Made by a program: the position numbers and the translations under genes. Source: Nostoc desertorum CM1-VF14 (lineage in GTDB: Bacteria; Cyanobacteriota; Cyanobacteriia; Cyanobacteriales; Nostocaceae). Taken from it: 64,000 nt of DNA. Below, piece after piece: positions 42,907 to 51,360 of the stretch (position 1 is its first letter; each line of letters opens with the position of its first letter). Location: NCBI GenBank assembly GCA_019359245.1, contig JAHHHR010000042.1:1-64000 (forward strand), given 5' to 3'. The notes beneath the pieces were generated by a model. That model did not search any database. It was given only the letters and a program-made list of their open reading frames with translations, and was not told the DNA's origin.

Positions 42907-43155
42907 AAGCTATCTAATGTAGCAGTCCTAAATTATTTGTGAAATCTCCTCTTTCTTTTACTCTTCGCGCCTTTTACAGTTTATTAAGTAAAATGATTTT
43001 CACAACTCAAATAGAACTGCTATATAGCAATAGCGAGTGTACCCACATCCTTTCTGCTTCAACCAAATATTGTCCGGTATATCTCGATAATCGAACAGCC
43101 AAAAATTTTACTACAAATTCTTGAATACAAGATTAACTAAAAGGAATAAACTCAC

Positions 43156-45951
43156 ATGACACATCCAATCGGTTCTATACCAATCCATTCCCCCAACGAG
43201 CAAAATCATTCAGAAGAGCCAGATCACACTCACTCGTCTGAGCATCAAACTTCAAATGGTATTCAATCTCTGAATACACTTGGAGTTGTCGATGACTACT
43301 TATTTGTTCCCCAAGATGCTCCATTAAATGAACGTCCAGCACTTTATACTTCTGGTGATTTATACACACTTTTAGCAACATCACAAGAAACGAATTTTGC
43401 GTTCAATGCATTTGATTTCTTTGTTCCACCAGGAGGTGGGCCACCACCACACATCCATAATTACGAACACGAGGCTTTTTTTGTAGAAGAAGGAAGTGTT
43501 AATTTCTTTTTAGGTGATGAAGCTGGGGTTCCAGGAAGCGACAAATCTTTTGTTTTGGATGCAGTACCTGCTGGAACTTTGATATTTGGTCCAAGATTGA
43601 GACCTCATGGATTTTCCAACCCTGACTCTACAGAGGCTAAATCAGGAACAAATGAAGGAGCGAGAATTCTTTCACTCACAACTCCTGGTGGGCTAGATTT
43701 CTTATTTGGATTTGCGGGTGAGCCAGTCAAAGATAGAAATGACCCAATTCCCGCTCCACCTCCTGGAATAAACCCTGGATTTATCGAATTTGGGCAGCGA
43801 ACTGGTTATCGTGGCGAATCCTTTCCTAAAGGTATAGCGTTTCCTGGGTATACACCGCGTGAAGGCACTCCCAAGTATGTTTTGGTGCTTCCAGATGACG
43901 CGCCTGCGGGGCTGGAGGAAAAGCTAAAAGCCCAAGTGGCTGGCATTGATGGTTTTAGTATTTGGACTGCAAGCGAGCGACCAAAAATTTCTGGGCCGTT
44001 TGGAGTTGAGTACACTTCTTTGACTAGTTTTGCAGAATCAGCAGACTATTTAGGTAATCACCCTTCATATAACCAATTTTCCCTTGCACCCAAAACAACT
44101 AATACCTTTGCTAGCTCCTATTTAAATAGTAATCAGGTGGTAGAGCATACAGAATCGCTAGCAACTGGAACTGCTAATATCCAATTAAATCAGGCAGGAG
44201 AGCTTGAATATAAATTGACAGTTACAGGTTTGGATTTTGGGGAATTAGTAGCAGATAAAACTCCCCAAACTCTTGGTAGTGAGCTAGATGATGTCATTGG
44301 GATTCATATTCATTCAGGTAAACGCGGCAGCAATAGTTCAGACGTATTTAGTATTTTAGACCCGGTTCATCAAGATGAAACGGAGTTAAGTATCACTTTG
44401 AATCCAGATAAGTCTGCGACCATTAGTGGTGTCTGGAATCTCACAGAGAAGGAAATTCCCACTACCTTGAGTGATTTCGTCAAAAATAGTGGTTTACCAG
44501 GAGAAGAGAGCGAATTCTATTTCGAGATAGATACTGAAGGAAATAAAAAAGGTGATATTCGGGGCCAAATTGCTCGTTCCACCAATGATTTTCCTACACC
44601 TATTAAAAGTGAGAACTCTGAGGTATTTTATGTTAAAGAGGGAGAATTATCTTTCAAAATCAATAATGAAGTTAGGTTGGCACAGCCAGATACTTTTGTC
44701 TATGTGGCACCAGGAAGTGAGTACTCCTTCGGTAACTTTGGTACTGGAAAAGTCGAGTCGTTGGCAGTCTCAATTACACCAGCAGAACTTGAACCACTAC
44801 CTGTAGTGTCACCTTTAAAACCTCAAACTAATATCTCGCCTAAACAGCTTGTCTTTTTAAGTGATGGAGATGATTTTTATCGACCAAATAAGAGTGGTTT
44901 CCAGAACACACAAACAACTTACAATTTTAACGCCGACTACGAGACGAAAAATAACTTTAAAAGCATCGCCTCAAACCTTGTACAGGTAACACCGTCATGG
45001 CAAAGTACTAACGCTCCCTATGATTTGGACAAACTCACTGGATTGGTCTACGGACAGACTGACTTTGCTACTGGCAAATTCAACTTCAACACAGATCCAA
45101 CAAAATTTGGCTTACAGGGTTTACCGACTGGCTCGATAGTGCTGCAAGGAAACAACGACGACAAGTTGTTTGCCACTGATAACGCTAACGGTATGGTCGA
45201 TTTTGAGAAACTCACATCCACATCTTCTGGTACTTATACTCTCACTGGCGGAGAGGGCAAATTTAAAGGTGCTACTGGCACGCTGAATTTCTCCGAAACT
45301 GGCAAACTCAGTACAAATCCAGGCGATCCCCTTAAAGGTGCGGCTTCAATAACTGGTTCTTTCCAAGTTCCAGGGCCGAAACCCGGTTTTCGGATCTATG
45401 CAGGTGAGGGCAATGATGAACTCTATGCTACTGAGGAAGATCGCGTATTTGGCGAAGAAGGAAATGACCTGCTTGATGCCTCTAGTGGTAAAGGTTATAA
45501 CCTTCTTGATGGTGGCGAAGGAAATGATATTCTCATTGCCGGTAGCAACGATCAACTTGTTGGTGGTGACGGAGACGATACTCTGATTATCTCCAAAGGT
45601 GGTGGCAATCTCCTCTACGGTGATGCTGGAGCCGATCAGTTCTGGATTGCTAATGGTAGATTACCTGATGCAGTTCTTGACACTAGGCAACAAACTGATT
45701 TTGGTCTACTACCGTTAAGCGATACCAAAAATGCGATCGCAGATTTTGAACAAGGTATTGACAAGATTTACATTCAGGGAATTAGTGGTGTCTCTTCGTT
45801 TAATGACTTGAAACTACTGCCTGTCTTTGGCGATATTCGCAGTACAAGTATTATTGCTCAACCTAGCGGGATTAATGGTGAGATATCCCTAGCAAACGTG
45901 ACTGGCGTTTTGTTCAACCAACTTTCAGCTGCGGACTTTGTTTTCAGCTAG
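43156..45951 (+). CDS. Secreted cupin-CHRD-RTX protein
   Basis: The 931-aa product has no N-terminal signal peptide. It has a metal-binding cupin near residues 85-185 with HIHNYEHEAFFVEEG. A CHRD domain follows at about 315-460 (AGELEYKLTVTGLDFGELV to IHIHSGKRG), then a second cupin without the His ligands (EVFYVKEGELSFKINNEV). A beta-rich region follows, and the C-terminal ~170 residues carry RTX calcium-binding repeats (GGEGNDILIAG, VGGDGDDTLII). RTX proteins leave the cell through a type I exporter. The cupin resembles quercetinase-type dioxygenases. The gene has AAAAGGA upstream of its ATG and follows the five-part fusion by 249 bases. Confidence 0.8.
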   Translation: MTHPIGSIPIHSPNEQNHSEEPDHTHSSEHQTSNGIQSLNTLGVVDDYLFVPQDAPLNERPALYTSGDLYTLLATSQETNFAFNAFDFFVPPGGGPPPHIHNYEHEAFFVEEGSVNFFLGDEAGVPGSDKSFVLDAVPAGTLIFGPRLRPHGFSNPDSTEAKSGTNEGARILSLTTPGGLDFLFGFAGEPVKDRNDPIPAPPPGINPGFIEFGQRTGYRGESFPKGIAFPGYTPREGTPKYVLVLPDDAPAGLEEKLKAQVAGIDGFSIWTASERPKISGPFGVEYTSLTSFAESADYLGNHPSYNQFSLAPKTTNTFASSYLNSNQVVEHTESLATGTANIQLNQAGELEYKLTVTGLDFGELVADKTPQTLGSELDDVIGIHIHSGKRGSNSSDVFSILDPVHQDETELSITLNPDKSATISGVWNLTEKEIPTTLSDFVKNSGLPGEESEFYFEIDTEGNKKGDIRGQIARSTNDFPTPIKSENSEVFYVKEGELSFKINNEVRLAQPDTFVYVAPGSEYSFGNFGTGKVESLAVSITPAELEPLPVVSPLKPQTNISPKQLVFLSDGDDFYRPNKSGFQNTQTTYNFNADYETKNNFKSIASNLVQVTPSWQSTNAPYDLDKLTGLVYGQTDFATGKFNFNTDPTKFGLQGLPTGSIVLQGNNDDKLFATDNANGMVDFEKLTSTSSGTYTLTGGEGKFKGATGTLNFSETGKLSTNPGDPLKGAASITGSFQVPGPKPGFRIYAGEGNDELYATEEDRVFGEEGNDLLDASSGKGYNLLDGGEGNDILIAGSNDQLVGGDGDDTLIISKGGGNLLYGDAGADQFWIANGRLPDAVLDTRQQTDFGLLPLSDTKNAIADFEQGIDKIYIQGISGVSSFNDLKLLPVFGDIRSTSIIAQPSGINGEISLANVTGVLFNQLSAADFVFS

Positions 45952-46035
45952 AGGGAATGGCTTTTTCCCAGCTCTCGAATTAAGAACCAATAATACTGAT
46001 CCTCACACACAACGAAATAACGCACCTTTTTACCA

Positions 46036-46084
46036 AGAAGGGGAAAAGGAATAAGAAAAAACCTTTACCCCTTACCCTTTCCCC
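46036..46084. repeat. G/A-rich dispersed mini-repeat in the gap before the ABM gene
   Basis: AAGAAGGGGAAAAGGAATAA is followed by its imperfect inverse ACCTTTACCCCTTACCCTTT. The style matches the module at 24274-24346. The rest of the 45952-46169 gap holds the presumed start of the ABM transcript. Confidence 0.4.
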
Positions 46085-46169
46085 ATCTTTTTCATTCAGT
46101 TTAGGATTTACGCAAGAATTCTGTAAAACGAATAGTCCTATTAGTATTAACTCGGGATTAAGAGCAAAA

Positions 46170-46487
46170 ATGACTACCATCAGCGAAGAAGCTAATCTAC
46201 TTACCGTGATCAACGTCTTCACAGTTGAAAATCCTCAAGAGCAGCAGCTTTTAGTAGATCACCTAGTAATCAACATCGAAAAAGCTAAAAAGCAAGAGGG
46301 CTTGATATCTGTGAATATCCACAAAAGCTTGGATGGTACACGAGTTATAAACTACGCCCAGTGGAGCAGTAAGGAAGCACTAGAAACGGCTCTGAAAAGC
46401 CAGGAATTTATGGCTCCTGTAGAGAAGGCTGTAGAATTCCCTCACGATTTTCACTTGTACGAAGTCGTCTTTACAACACAACCATAG
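46170..46487 (+). CDS. ABM-domain (antibiotic biosynthesis monooxygenase-like) protein
   Basis: The 105-aa product has the dimeric ferredoxin-like fold of ABM proteins: LLTVINVFTVENPQEQQLLV, then QEGLISVNIHKSLDGTRVI and YAQWSSKEALETALKSQEF. Members oxidise aromatic polyketides without a cofactor or degrade quinones and haem. The ATG at 46170 follows AAGAGC. It fits the other aromatic-compound domains of the cluster and precedes the exporter gene by 42 bases. Confidence 0.85.
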   Translation: MTTISEEANLLTVINVFTVENPQEQQLLVDHLVINIEKAKKQEGLISVNIHKSLDGTRVINYAQWSSKEALETALKSQEFMAPVEKAVEFPHDFHLYEVVFTTQP

Positions 46488-46529
46488 CGATCGCATTTTT
46501 TCAAAGATGTAAAAGTACCAAGAAATCTT

Positions 46530-47957
46530 ATGGTCACTAAGACTGCAACAGATTCCCGGCATTGGCTAGCGCTGATCCTGCTGTGTGCGACACAGTTTAT
46601 GTTCGTACTTGATGTATCAATTATTAACGTTGCTCTGCCCTCAATGCAGTCAGCCTTCAATTTCTCACAACAGAACCTCCAATGGGTAATTAACGCCTAC
46701 ACACTTGCCTTTGGCGGCTTTCTCCTACTCGGTGGTCGTGCAGGAGACTTACTCGGTCATCGTCGCGTTTTCATCGTTGGACTGACTCTATTTTCTTTAG
46801 CCTCACTGATGGGCGGTCTTGCGACTTCTGGAGCTATGCTGATTACAGCACGTAGTCTTCAGGGTCTAGGCGCTGCCCTTAGCTCTCCGACGGCGTTATC
46901 GATTCTTACCATGACCTTCACTGAAGGCTCGGAACGCAACCGCGCGTTAGGAGTTTGGGGGGCTACGGGTGCATCAGGTGGCGCAGCTGGCGTACTTTTG
47001 GGTGGAATACTGACTGGGATGCTGGGTTGGGAATGGGTGCTATTTGTCAATGTACCGATCGCTGGTGCAGCAGCTCTGTTAGCTCCAACATTTTTGAATG
47101 AGACTGTCACGAAAAAGGATTCTCGGCAATTCGATTTAGCAGGCGCTTTCTGTAGTACAACAGGGCTAATTCTGCTTGTCTTCACAATCGTGAACGCTGA
47201 AGGACACTTGGCGCGGACGTTCGGATTACTCTGGCTGTGTGTGTTACTTTTCGTCGGCTTCATTATCGTTGAGCAGCGATCGCCTGCGCCACTAGTGCCG
47301 TTACGAATCTTTCGTTTACGTAATCTCACTGGAGCTAACCTTGTCACTTTGGTTCATGGCACTGGCCCGTTGTGTACCTTGTTCTTTATCTCACTCTACC
47401 TCCAGCAGGTGTTAGGCTTGTCGGCACTCAACTCAGGACTCGCTTTCTTACCTTTTGCGTTGGCTGGTGGTGCTTCCTCTGGTTTTGCCTCGGTACTGGT
47501 GAATCGGTTCGGTGTCAAACCTGTTTTGACAGCCGGGATGCTTTTAATGGCCATTGGTCTGGTACTCTTCGCCCAAGTTGCTGTCGGTGGCAGTTATTTA
47601 ATCCATGTGCTACCTGCTTCGCTCATTGTCGGTGCTAGCGCTGGTCTTTCCTTTGTCCCGTTAACTATTGCGGCTTTCATGTCGGTCAAACATGAAGATG
47701 CCGGGCTAGCCTCCGGGTTGCTGGCTACTAGTCAGCAGGTAGGTGCTGCTATAGTTCTGGCGTTGCTAGTGGCAGTTGCCAGCGCTCACACTAAAGGAAT
47801 TATTGCGGCGCAAGGTGAATCACCAGCAGTATTGGCAAGCGCGTTAACTCAAGGCTTTCAGTCTGCTTTCTACCTCGGCGCTGGTTTAGTGGCACTGGGT
47901 GCGATCGCCGCGTTTTTAGTTATCCAACAACAAACCAAACACTCCCGTCTTGATTAG
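46530..47957 (+). CDS. DHA2-type major facilitator efflux protein
   Basis: The 475-aa product has about 14 membrane segments. It has the DHA2/EmrB-type motifs: LDVSIINVALPSMQSAFNF at the first helix and a loop with GRAGDLLGHRRVFIVGLTLF, then MGGLATSGAMLITARSLQGL. Transporters of this family export drugs and secondary metabolites with proton uptake. The membrane partner EmrA is not present. It lies 42 bases after the ABM gene and in the same direction, so the two are likely cotranscribed. It is the most probable exporter of the cluster's product, or of a toxic substrate. Confidence 0.9.
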   Translation: MVTKTATDSRHWLALILLCATQFMFVLDVSIINVALPSMQSAFNFSQQNLQWVINAYTLAFGGFLLLGGRAGDLLGHRRVFIVGLTLFSLASLMGGLATSGAMLITARSLQGLGAALSSPTALSILTMTFTEGSERNRALGVWGATGASGGAAGVLLGGILTGMLGWEWVLFVNVPIAGAAALLAPTFLNETVTKKDSRQFDLAGAFCSTTGLILLVFTIVNAEGHLARTFGLLWLCVLLFVGFIIVEQRSPAPLVPLRIFRLRNLTGANLVTLVHGTGPLCTLFFISLYLQQVLGLSALNSGLAFLPFALAGGASSGFASVLVNRFGVKPVLTAGMLLMAIGLVLFAQVAVGGSYLIHVLPASLIVGASAGLSFVPLTIAAFMSVKHEDAGLASGLLATSQQVGAAIVLALLVAVASAHTKGIIAAQGESPAVLASALTQGFQSAFYLGAGLVALGAIAAFLVIQQQTKHSRLD

Positions 47958-48060
47958 CGCCTCTTCATATTTCGCTGACATGAAATAGAACAAATTTACA
48001 GTCTGCATTTATCAACAAATTGGCATTCAATACATACAAATAATTAAAAGTGAGCTAGCC

Positions 48061-48693
48061 ATGACAACTGATTTAAAAGGAAAAATTGGTGTACTTATTG
48101 AAGAACATTTCGACCAAACTGAATTTCGCAAATTCAATGAGTACTTTCCTCAACAAGGCTATAAAGTAGAATACATTTCTCATTTGTGGGGTAATCCACA
48201 ATTAACATTCGGTTCAAATCCCGATAACGGTGAAGTTGAAGATCATGTAGTTGTAACCACAGAAGTTAATGATATAGATCCATCTAACTACAAAGGAATT
48301 ATTTGTATCGGTGCTTATGCTATGGATCGGCTGAGATATCAAGTTTCTGTAAAGAAAGGTCAGAAAAATCAAGCTCCGGCGGTAGTTTTTCTTAGAAAAG
48401 CAATGAATGCAGATGGTGTAAAGATTGGTACAATCTGTCATTCTTTGTGGCTTTTATGTGCTGATAAAGATTTGATTCAAGGTCGCCAAGTTACCTGCGC
48501 TCACAATATTATTTGTGATGTAGAAAATGCAGGCGGTGAAGTTATTTATGAAGGTGATGTTACCGCAGATTTAGTCATTGATGGCAATTTGATAACAGGA
48601 AAACATCCAGGAGTTGTAGACCAATTTATGGAAGTTTTTCTAGAAGAAATTGAAAAGCAGGAACAAAAGGTAAAAGTCGGAGCAAATGCTTGA
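48061..48693 (+). CDS. DJ-1/PfpI-family protein
   Basis: The 210-aa product has the DJ-1/PfpI fold. The start is KIGVLIEEHFDQTEFRKFNE, and the nucleophile elbow has Cys126 followed by His127 in KIGTICHSLWLLCADKDL. The final strand region reads GNLITGKHPGVVDQFMEVF. Relatives include glyoxalases, isonitrile hydratases and chaperones. The true activity cannot be told from sequence. It follows the exporter by about 100 bases and could detoxify a reactive intermediate of the cluster. Confidence 0.85.
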   Translation: MTTDLKGKIGVLIEEHFDQTEFRKFNEYFPQQGYKVEYISHLWGNPQLTFGSNPDNGEVEDHVVVTTEVNDIDPSNYKGIICIGAYAMDRLRYQVSVKKGQKNQAPAVVFLRKAMNADGVKIGTICHSLWLLCADKDLIQGRQVTCAHNIICDVENAGGEVIYEGDVTADLVIDGNLITGKHPGVVDQFMEVFLEEIEKQEQKVKVGANA

Positions 48694-48787
48694 AGGCTAG
48701 TGACTGATTACTAGGAAAGAAATTATTTCAATATTTGCTTGAGGTTTGAATACCCAATACCCAATACCTAATCTTGGAGATAACCCT

Positions 48788-50611
48788 ATGGATCACATGA
48801 GTTTTTCATTTTCAGATACGATCGCTGGTTATGTCACCCACTTTAACCGCAGCGAAAAATCATTTGGTATTAAAACATCAGATGGACGAGAATACCAAGC
48901 ATACCTCACCCCTAGCGCCTATGGTCGGATTAGCCAAAACTTAGACGAACCTTATCTCGACTGTACTGCTCGGTTTGGTGAAATGCTCACTCCTGGTCAG
49001 CATGTGTTTGCTTATGGAGTTTTCTATCCTTATGGACAAGATTATAAATTTGACGTTAAATATCTTGTTTTTCCGGGAGATGCACCCAGTAAATATCGTC
49101 ATGAAGAACCAGATTGGTGGGTCAAACAAATACGTTCAATTGCTGATTCTTATCTAAAATGGCAGTTTGGCTATCCAGAACAGCCGATTGATTATAAGGA
49201 ATATCGCACTTATCTCAACTTGGCTGGTAGTAAAAAGCGTGATGATTTCTTACAAGAAACTGATACAATTTCTCGCTTAGTTTATGGTTTCGCCTCAGCT
49301 TACCTATTAACTGGAGAAGACCGATTTCTAGAAGGTGCGGAAAAAGGTACTGAGTATCTGCGCCAGCACATGAGATTTTACGATCCAGATGAAGATTTAA
49401 TTTACTGGTATCACGGTATTCAAGTTACAGGCAACCGAGAGCAAAAACTACTAACGTCTGAATTTGGCGATGATTATGATGCCATCCCAGCCTATGAACA
49501 AATTTATGCCCTAGCTGGCCCCATCCAAACTTATCGGATAACTGGCGATCGCCGCATTCTTAAAGATGCAGAGATGACTATCGATTTGTTTGACCGCTTT
49601 TTCTTAGATAAAGATGGCGTTGGTTATTTCTCTCACATCGATCCCTTAACTTTAGATCCGCGTGCAGAATCCCTTGGTGCAAACCGCGCCCGCAAAAACT
49701 GGAACTCAGTAGGAGATCACGCACCAGCTTATCTAATCAATTTGTGGCTAGCAACTGGCGAACAAAAATACGCCGATATGCTGGAATATACTTTTGACAC
49801 GATCGCTAAATACTTCCCAGATTACGAAAATAGCCCATTTGTCCAAGAAAGGTTCTACGAAGATTGGAGCCACGATACCACCTATGGATGGCAGCAAAAC
49901 CGCGCTGTAGTAGGCCACAACCTCAAAATAGCCTGGAATCTGATGCGGATGCAAAGCCTCAAACCCAAAGCTGAATATGCAGATTTGGCACAAAAAATTG
50001 CTGCACTGATGCCAAATGCAGGTAGCGATCGCCAGCGCGGAGGCTGGTATGATGTTGTAGAGCGAACACTGGGCGAAGGCGAAGAAGAATACCGCTTCGT
50101 CTGGCACGACCGGAAAGCTTGGTGGCAGCAAGAGCAAGCAATTTTAGCCTACTTGATTCTACACGGCATAACCCAAGAGCCGGAATACTTACGTCACGCC
50201 CGCGAAGCGTCAGCTTTCTATAATGCTTTCTTCCTCGACCATGATGACGGCGGTGTTTACTTCAACGTTTTGGCCAACGGTTTGCCCTATTTGATGGGTA
50301 ATGAGCGACTTAAAGGTAGCCACTCAATGAGCGGTTATCACTCAACCGAATTGAGCTATTTATCGGTAGTTTATACCAACCTACTAATTACTAAGCAACC
50401 AATCGACCTTTACTTTAAGCCACAGCCGGGAGCATTTAAAGACAACATCCTGCGGGTGCAACCAGATATTTTGCCACCTGGAAGCGTGCGGATTGGTCAA
50501 GTATGGGCAAATGAGCAAGAGTATAGTGATTTTGATGCAAATGCATTAACAGTAAAGCTCCCCGATACTCAAGAACAAATAAAAATTAAAGTCCGAATTG
50601 TCCCGAATTAG
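48788..50611 (+). CDS. AGE-type epimerase-like protein with an N-terminal beta domain
   Basis: The product is about 607 aa from the ATG at 48788; the longer frame from 48746 adds a low-quality leader. Residues 1-110 form a small beta-rich domain (AGYVTHFNRSEKSFGIKTSD), resembling an OB-type fold. Residues ~120-580 form an (alpha/alpha)6 barrel of the N-acylglucosamine 2-epimerase/cellobiose epimerase type (WYHGIQVTGNREQKLL, EDWSHDTTYGWQQNRAVVGH and ERLKGSHSMSGYHSTEL). Likely substrates are sugars. It has no signal peptide and should act in the cytoplasm. Its place next to a debranching enzyme fits sugar metabolism. Confidence 0.7.
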   Translation: MDHMSFSFSDTIAGYVTHFNRSEKSFGIKTSDGREYQAYLTPSAYGRISQNLDEPYLDCTARFGEMLTPGQHVFAYGVFYPYGQDYKFDVKYLVFPGDAPSKYRHEEPDWWVKQIRSIADSYLKWQFGYPEQPIDYKEYRTYLNLAGSKKRDDFLQETDTISRLVYGFASAYLLTGEDRFLEGAEKGTEYLRQHMRFYDPDEDLIYWYHGIQVTGNREQKLLTSEFGDDYDAIPAYEQIYALAGPIQTYRITGDRRILKDAEMTIDLFDRFFLDKDGVGYFSHIDPLTLDPRAESLGANRARKNWNSVGDHAPAYLINLWLATGEQKYADMLEYTFDTIAKYFPDYENSPFVQERFYEDWSHDTTYGWQQNRAVVGHNLKIAWNLMRMQSLKPKAEYADLAQKIAALMPNAGSDRQRGGWYDVVERTLGEGEEEYRFVWHDRKAWWQQEQAILAYLILHGITQEPEYLRHAREASAFYNAFFLDHDDGGVYFNVLANGLPYLMGNERLKGSHSMSGYHSTELSYLSVVYTNLLITKQPIDLYFKPQPGAFKDNILRVQPDILPPGSVRIGQVWANEQEYSDFDANALTVKLPDTQEQIKIKVRIVPN

Positions 50612-50765
50612 TGAAATCAAAAGGACTCAACAGGCGATCGCATAAATAAGAGTCCAAGAGTGCGATCGCTACTTTAAAACTTAGGATGCCCCGCAGGTAT
50701 CAGATTTTAGTTTGTGGACACCGGACAAAACTATTGTGTTTATTGAAATTTGAGATTAATACATT

Positions 50766-51179
50766 ATGACAATTAACATCGAATTGCTGCCAGTAACACT
50801 GTTAAAAACGGCTGTCGGTCAAGACCAGGCTGATCTGAATACACTCACACCAATAACAGTGGTAGAAATAGTCGGCGATATAGACACCAATACAGCTCCC
50901 CTAGCTCAAGAGCGGATTTTACCACTAGCCCAACCTGAAACCAGAATGATTCTGGAAATGACTAATGTACCTTATATGTCCAGTGCTGGCTTAAGGATGC
51001 TGCTGTCGCTGTACCGAGAATTATCTGCCAAAGGCGGACAGATCATTTTGGTAGGGCTTTCCGAAGAAATTCAGGACACAATGTCCATGACTGGATTTCT
51101 CGACTTTTTTCAGACTCGCAACACCCTTGATGAAGCCTTAGAAACTTTCAATATCAAAGTTCAGGTCAAAGACACGTAA
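50766..51179 (+). CDS. STAS-domain anti-sigma factor antagonist
   Basis: The 137-aa product has the STAS fold of SpoIIAA/RsbV-type antagonists: VVEIVGDIDTNTAPLAQERI and MTNVPYMSSAGLRMLLSLYR, where Ser72 or Ser73 is the likely phosphorylation site. Dephosphorylated antagonists bind the kinase and free a partner. A second STAS gene lies at 60295-60633 with the matching kinase and phosphatase, so this one may be a further input to the same circuit. Confidence 0.88.
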   Translation: MTINIELLPVTLLKTAVGQDQADLNTLTPITVVEIVGDIDTNTAPLAQERILPLAQPETRMILEMTNVPYMSSAGLRMLLSLYRELSAKGGQIILVGLSEEIQDTMSMTGFLDFFQTRNTLDEALETFNIKVQVKDT

Positions 51180-51360
51180 TAGCTTGTGAGAAATCCGGGT
51201 TTAGCCCTTCCTCAAGCATTAAGGTGATTACTACGAACTCCCCATAATTACGGTACAAATAAATAACCTATCACAAAACTCCAAAAGACTTACAGTGCTG
51301 GTTTATTTATTTCATACTGCATACTTCAGCTTTTTTGTACTAGCCCGATAGGAGCTATAA

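Noticed and set aside
46859..47347. A 162-aa frame opposite the exporter gene
   Set aside because: It is antisense to membrane-protein codons, has a composition of Arg, Pro and Ser typical of such shadows, and has no ribosome-binding site.
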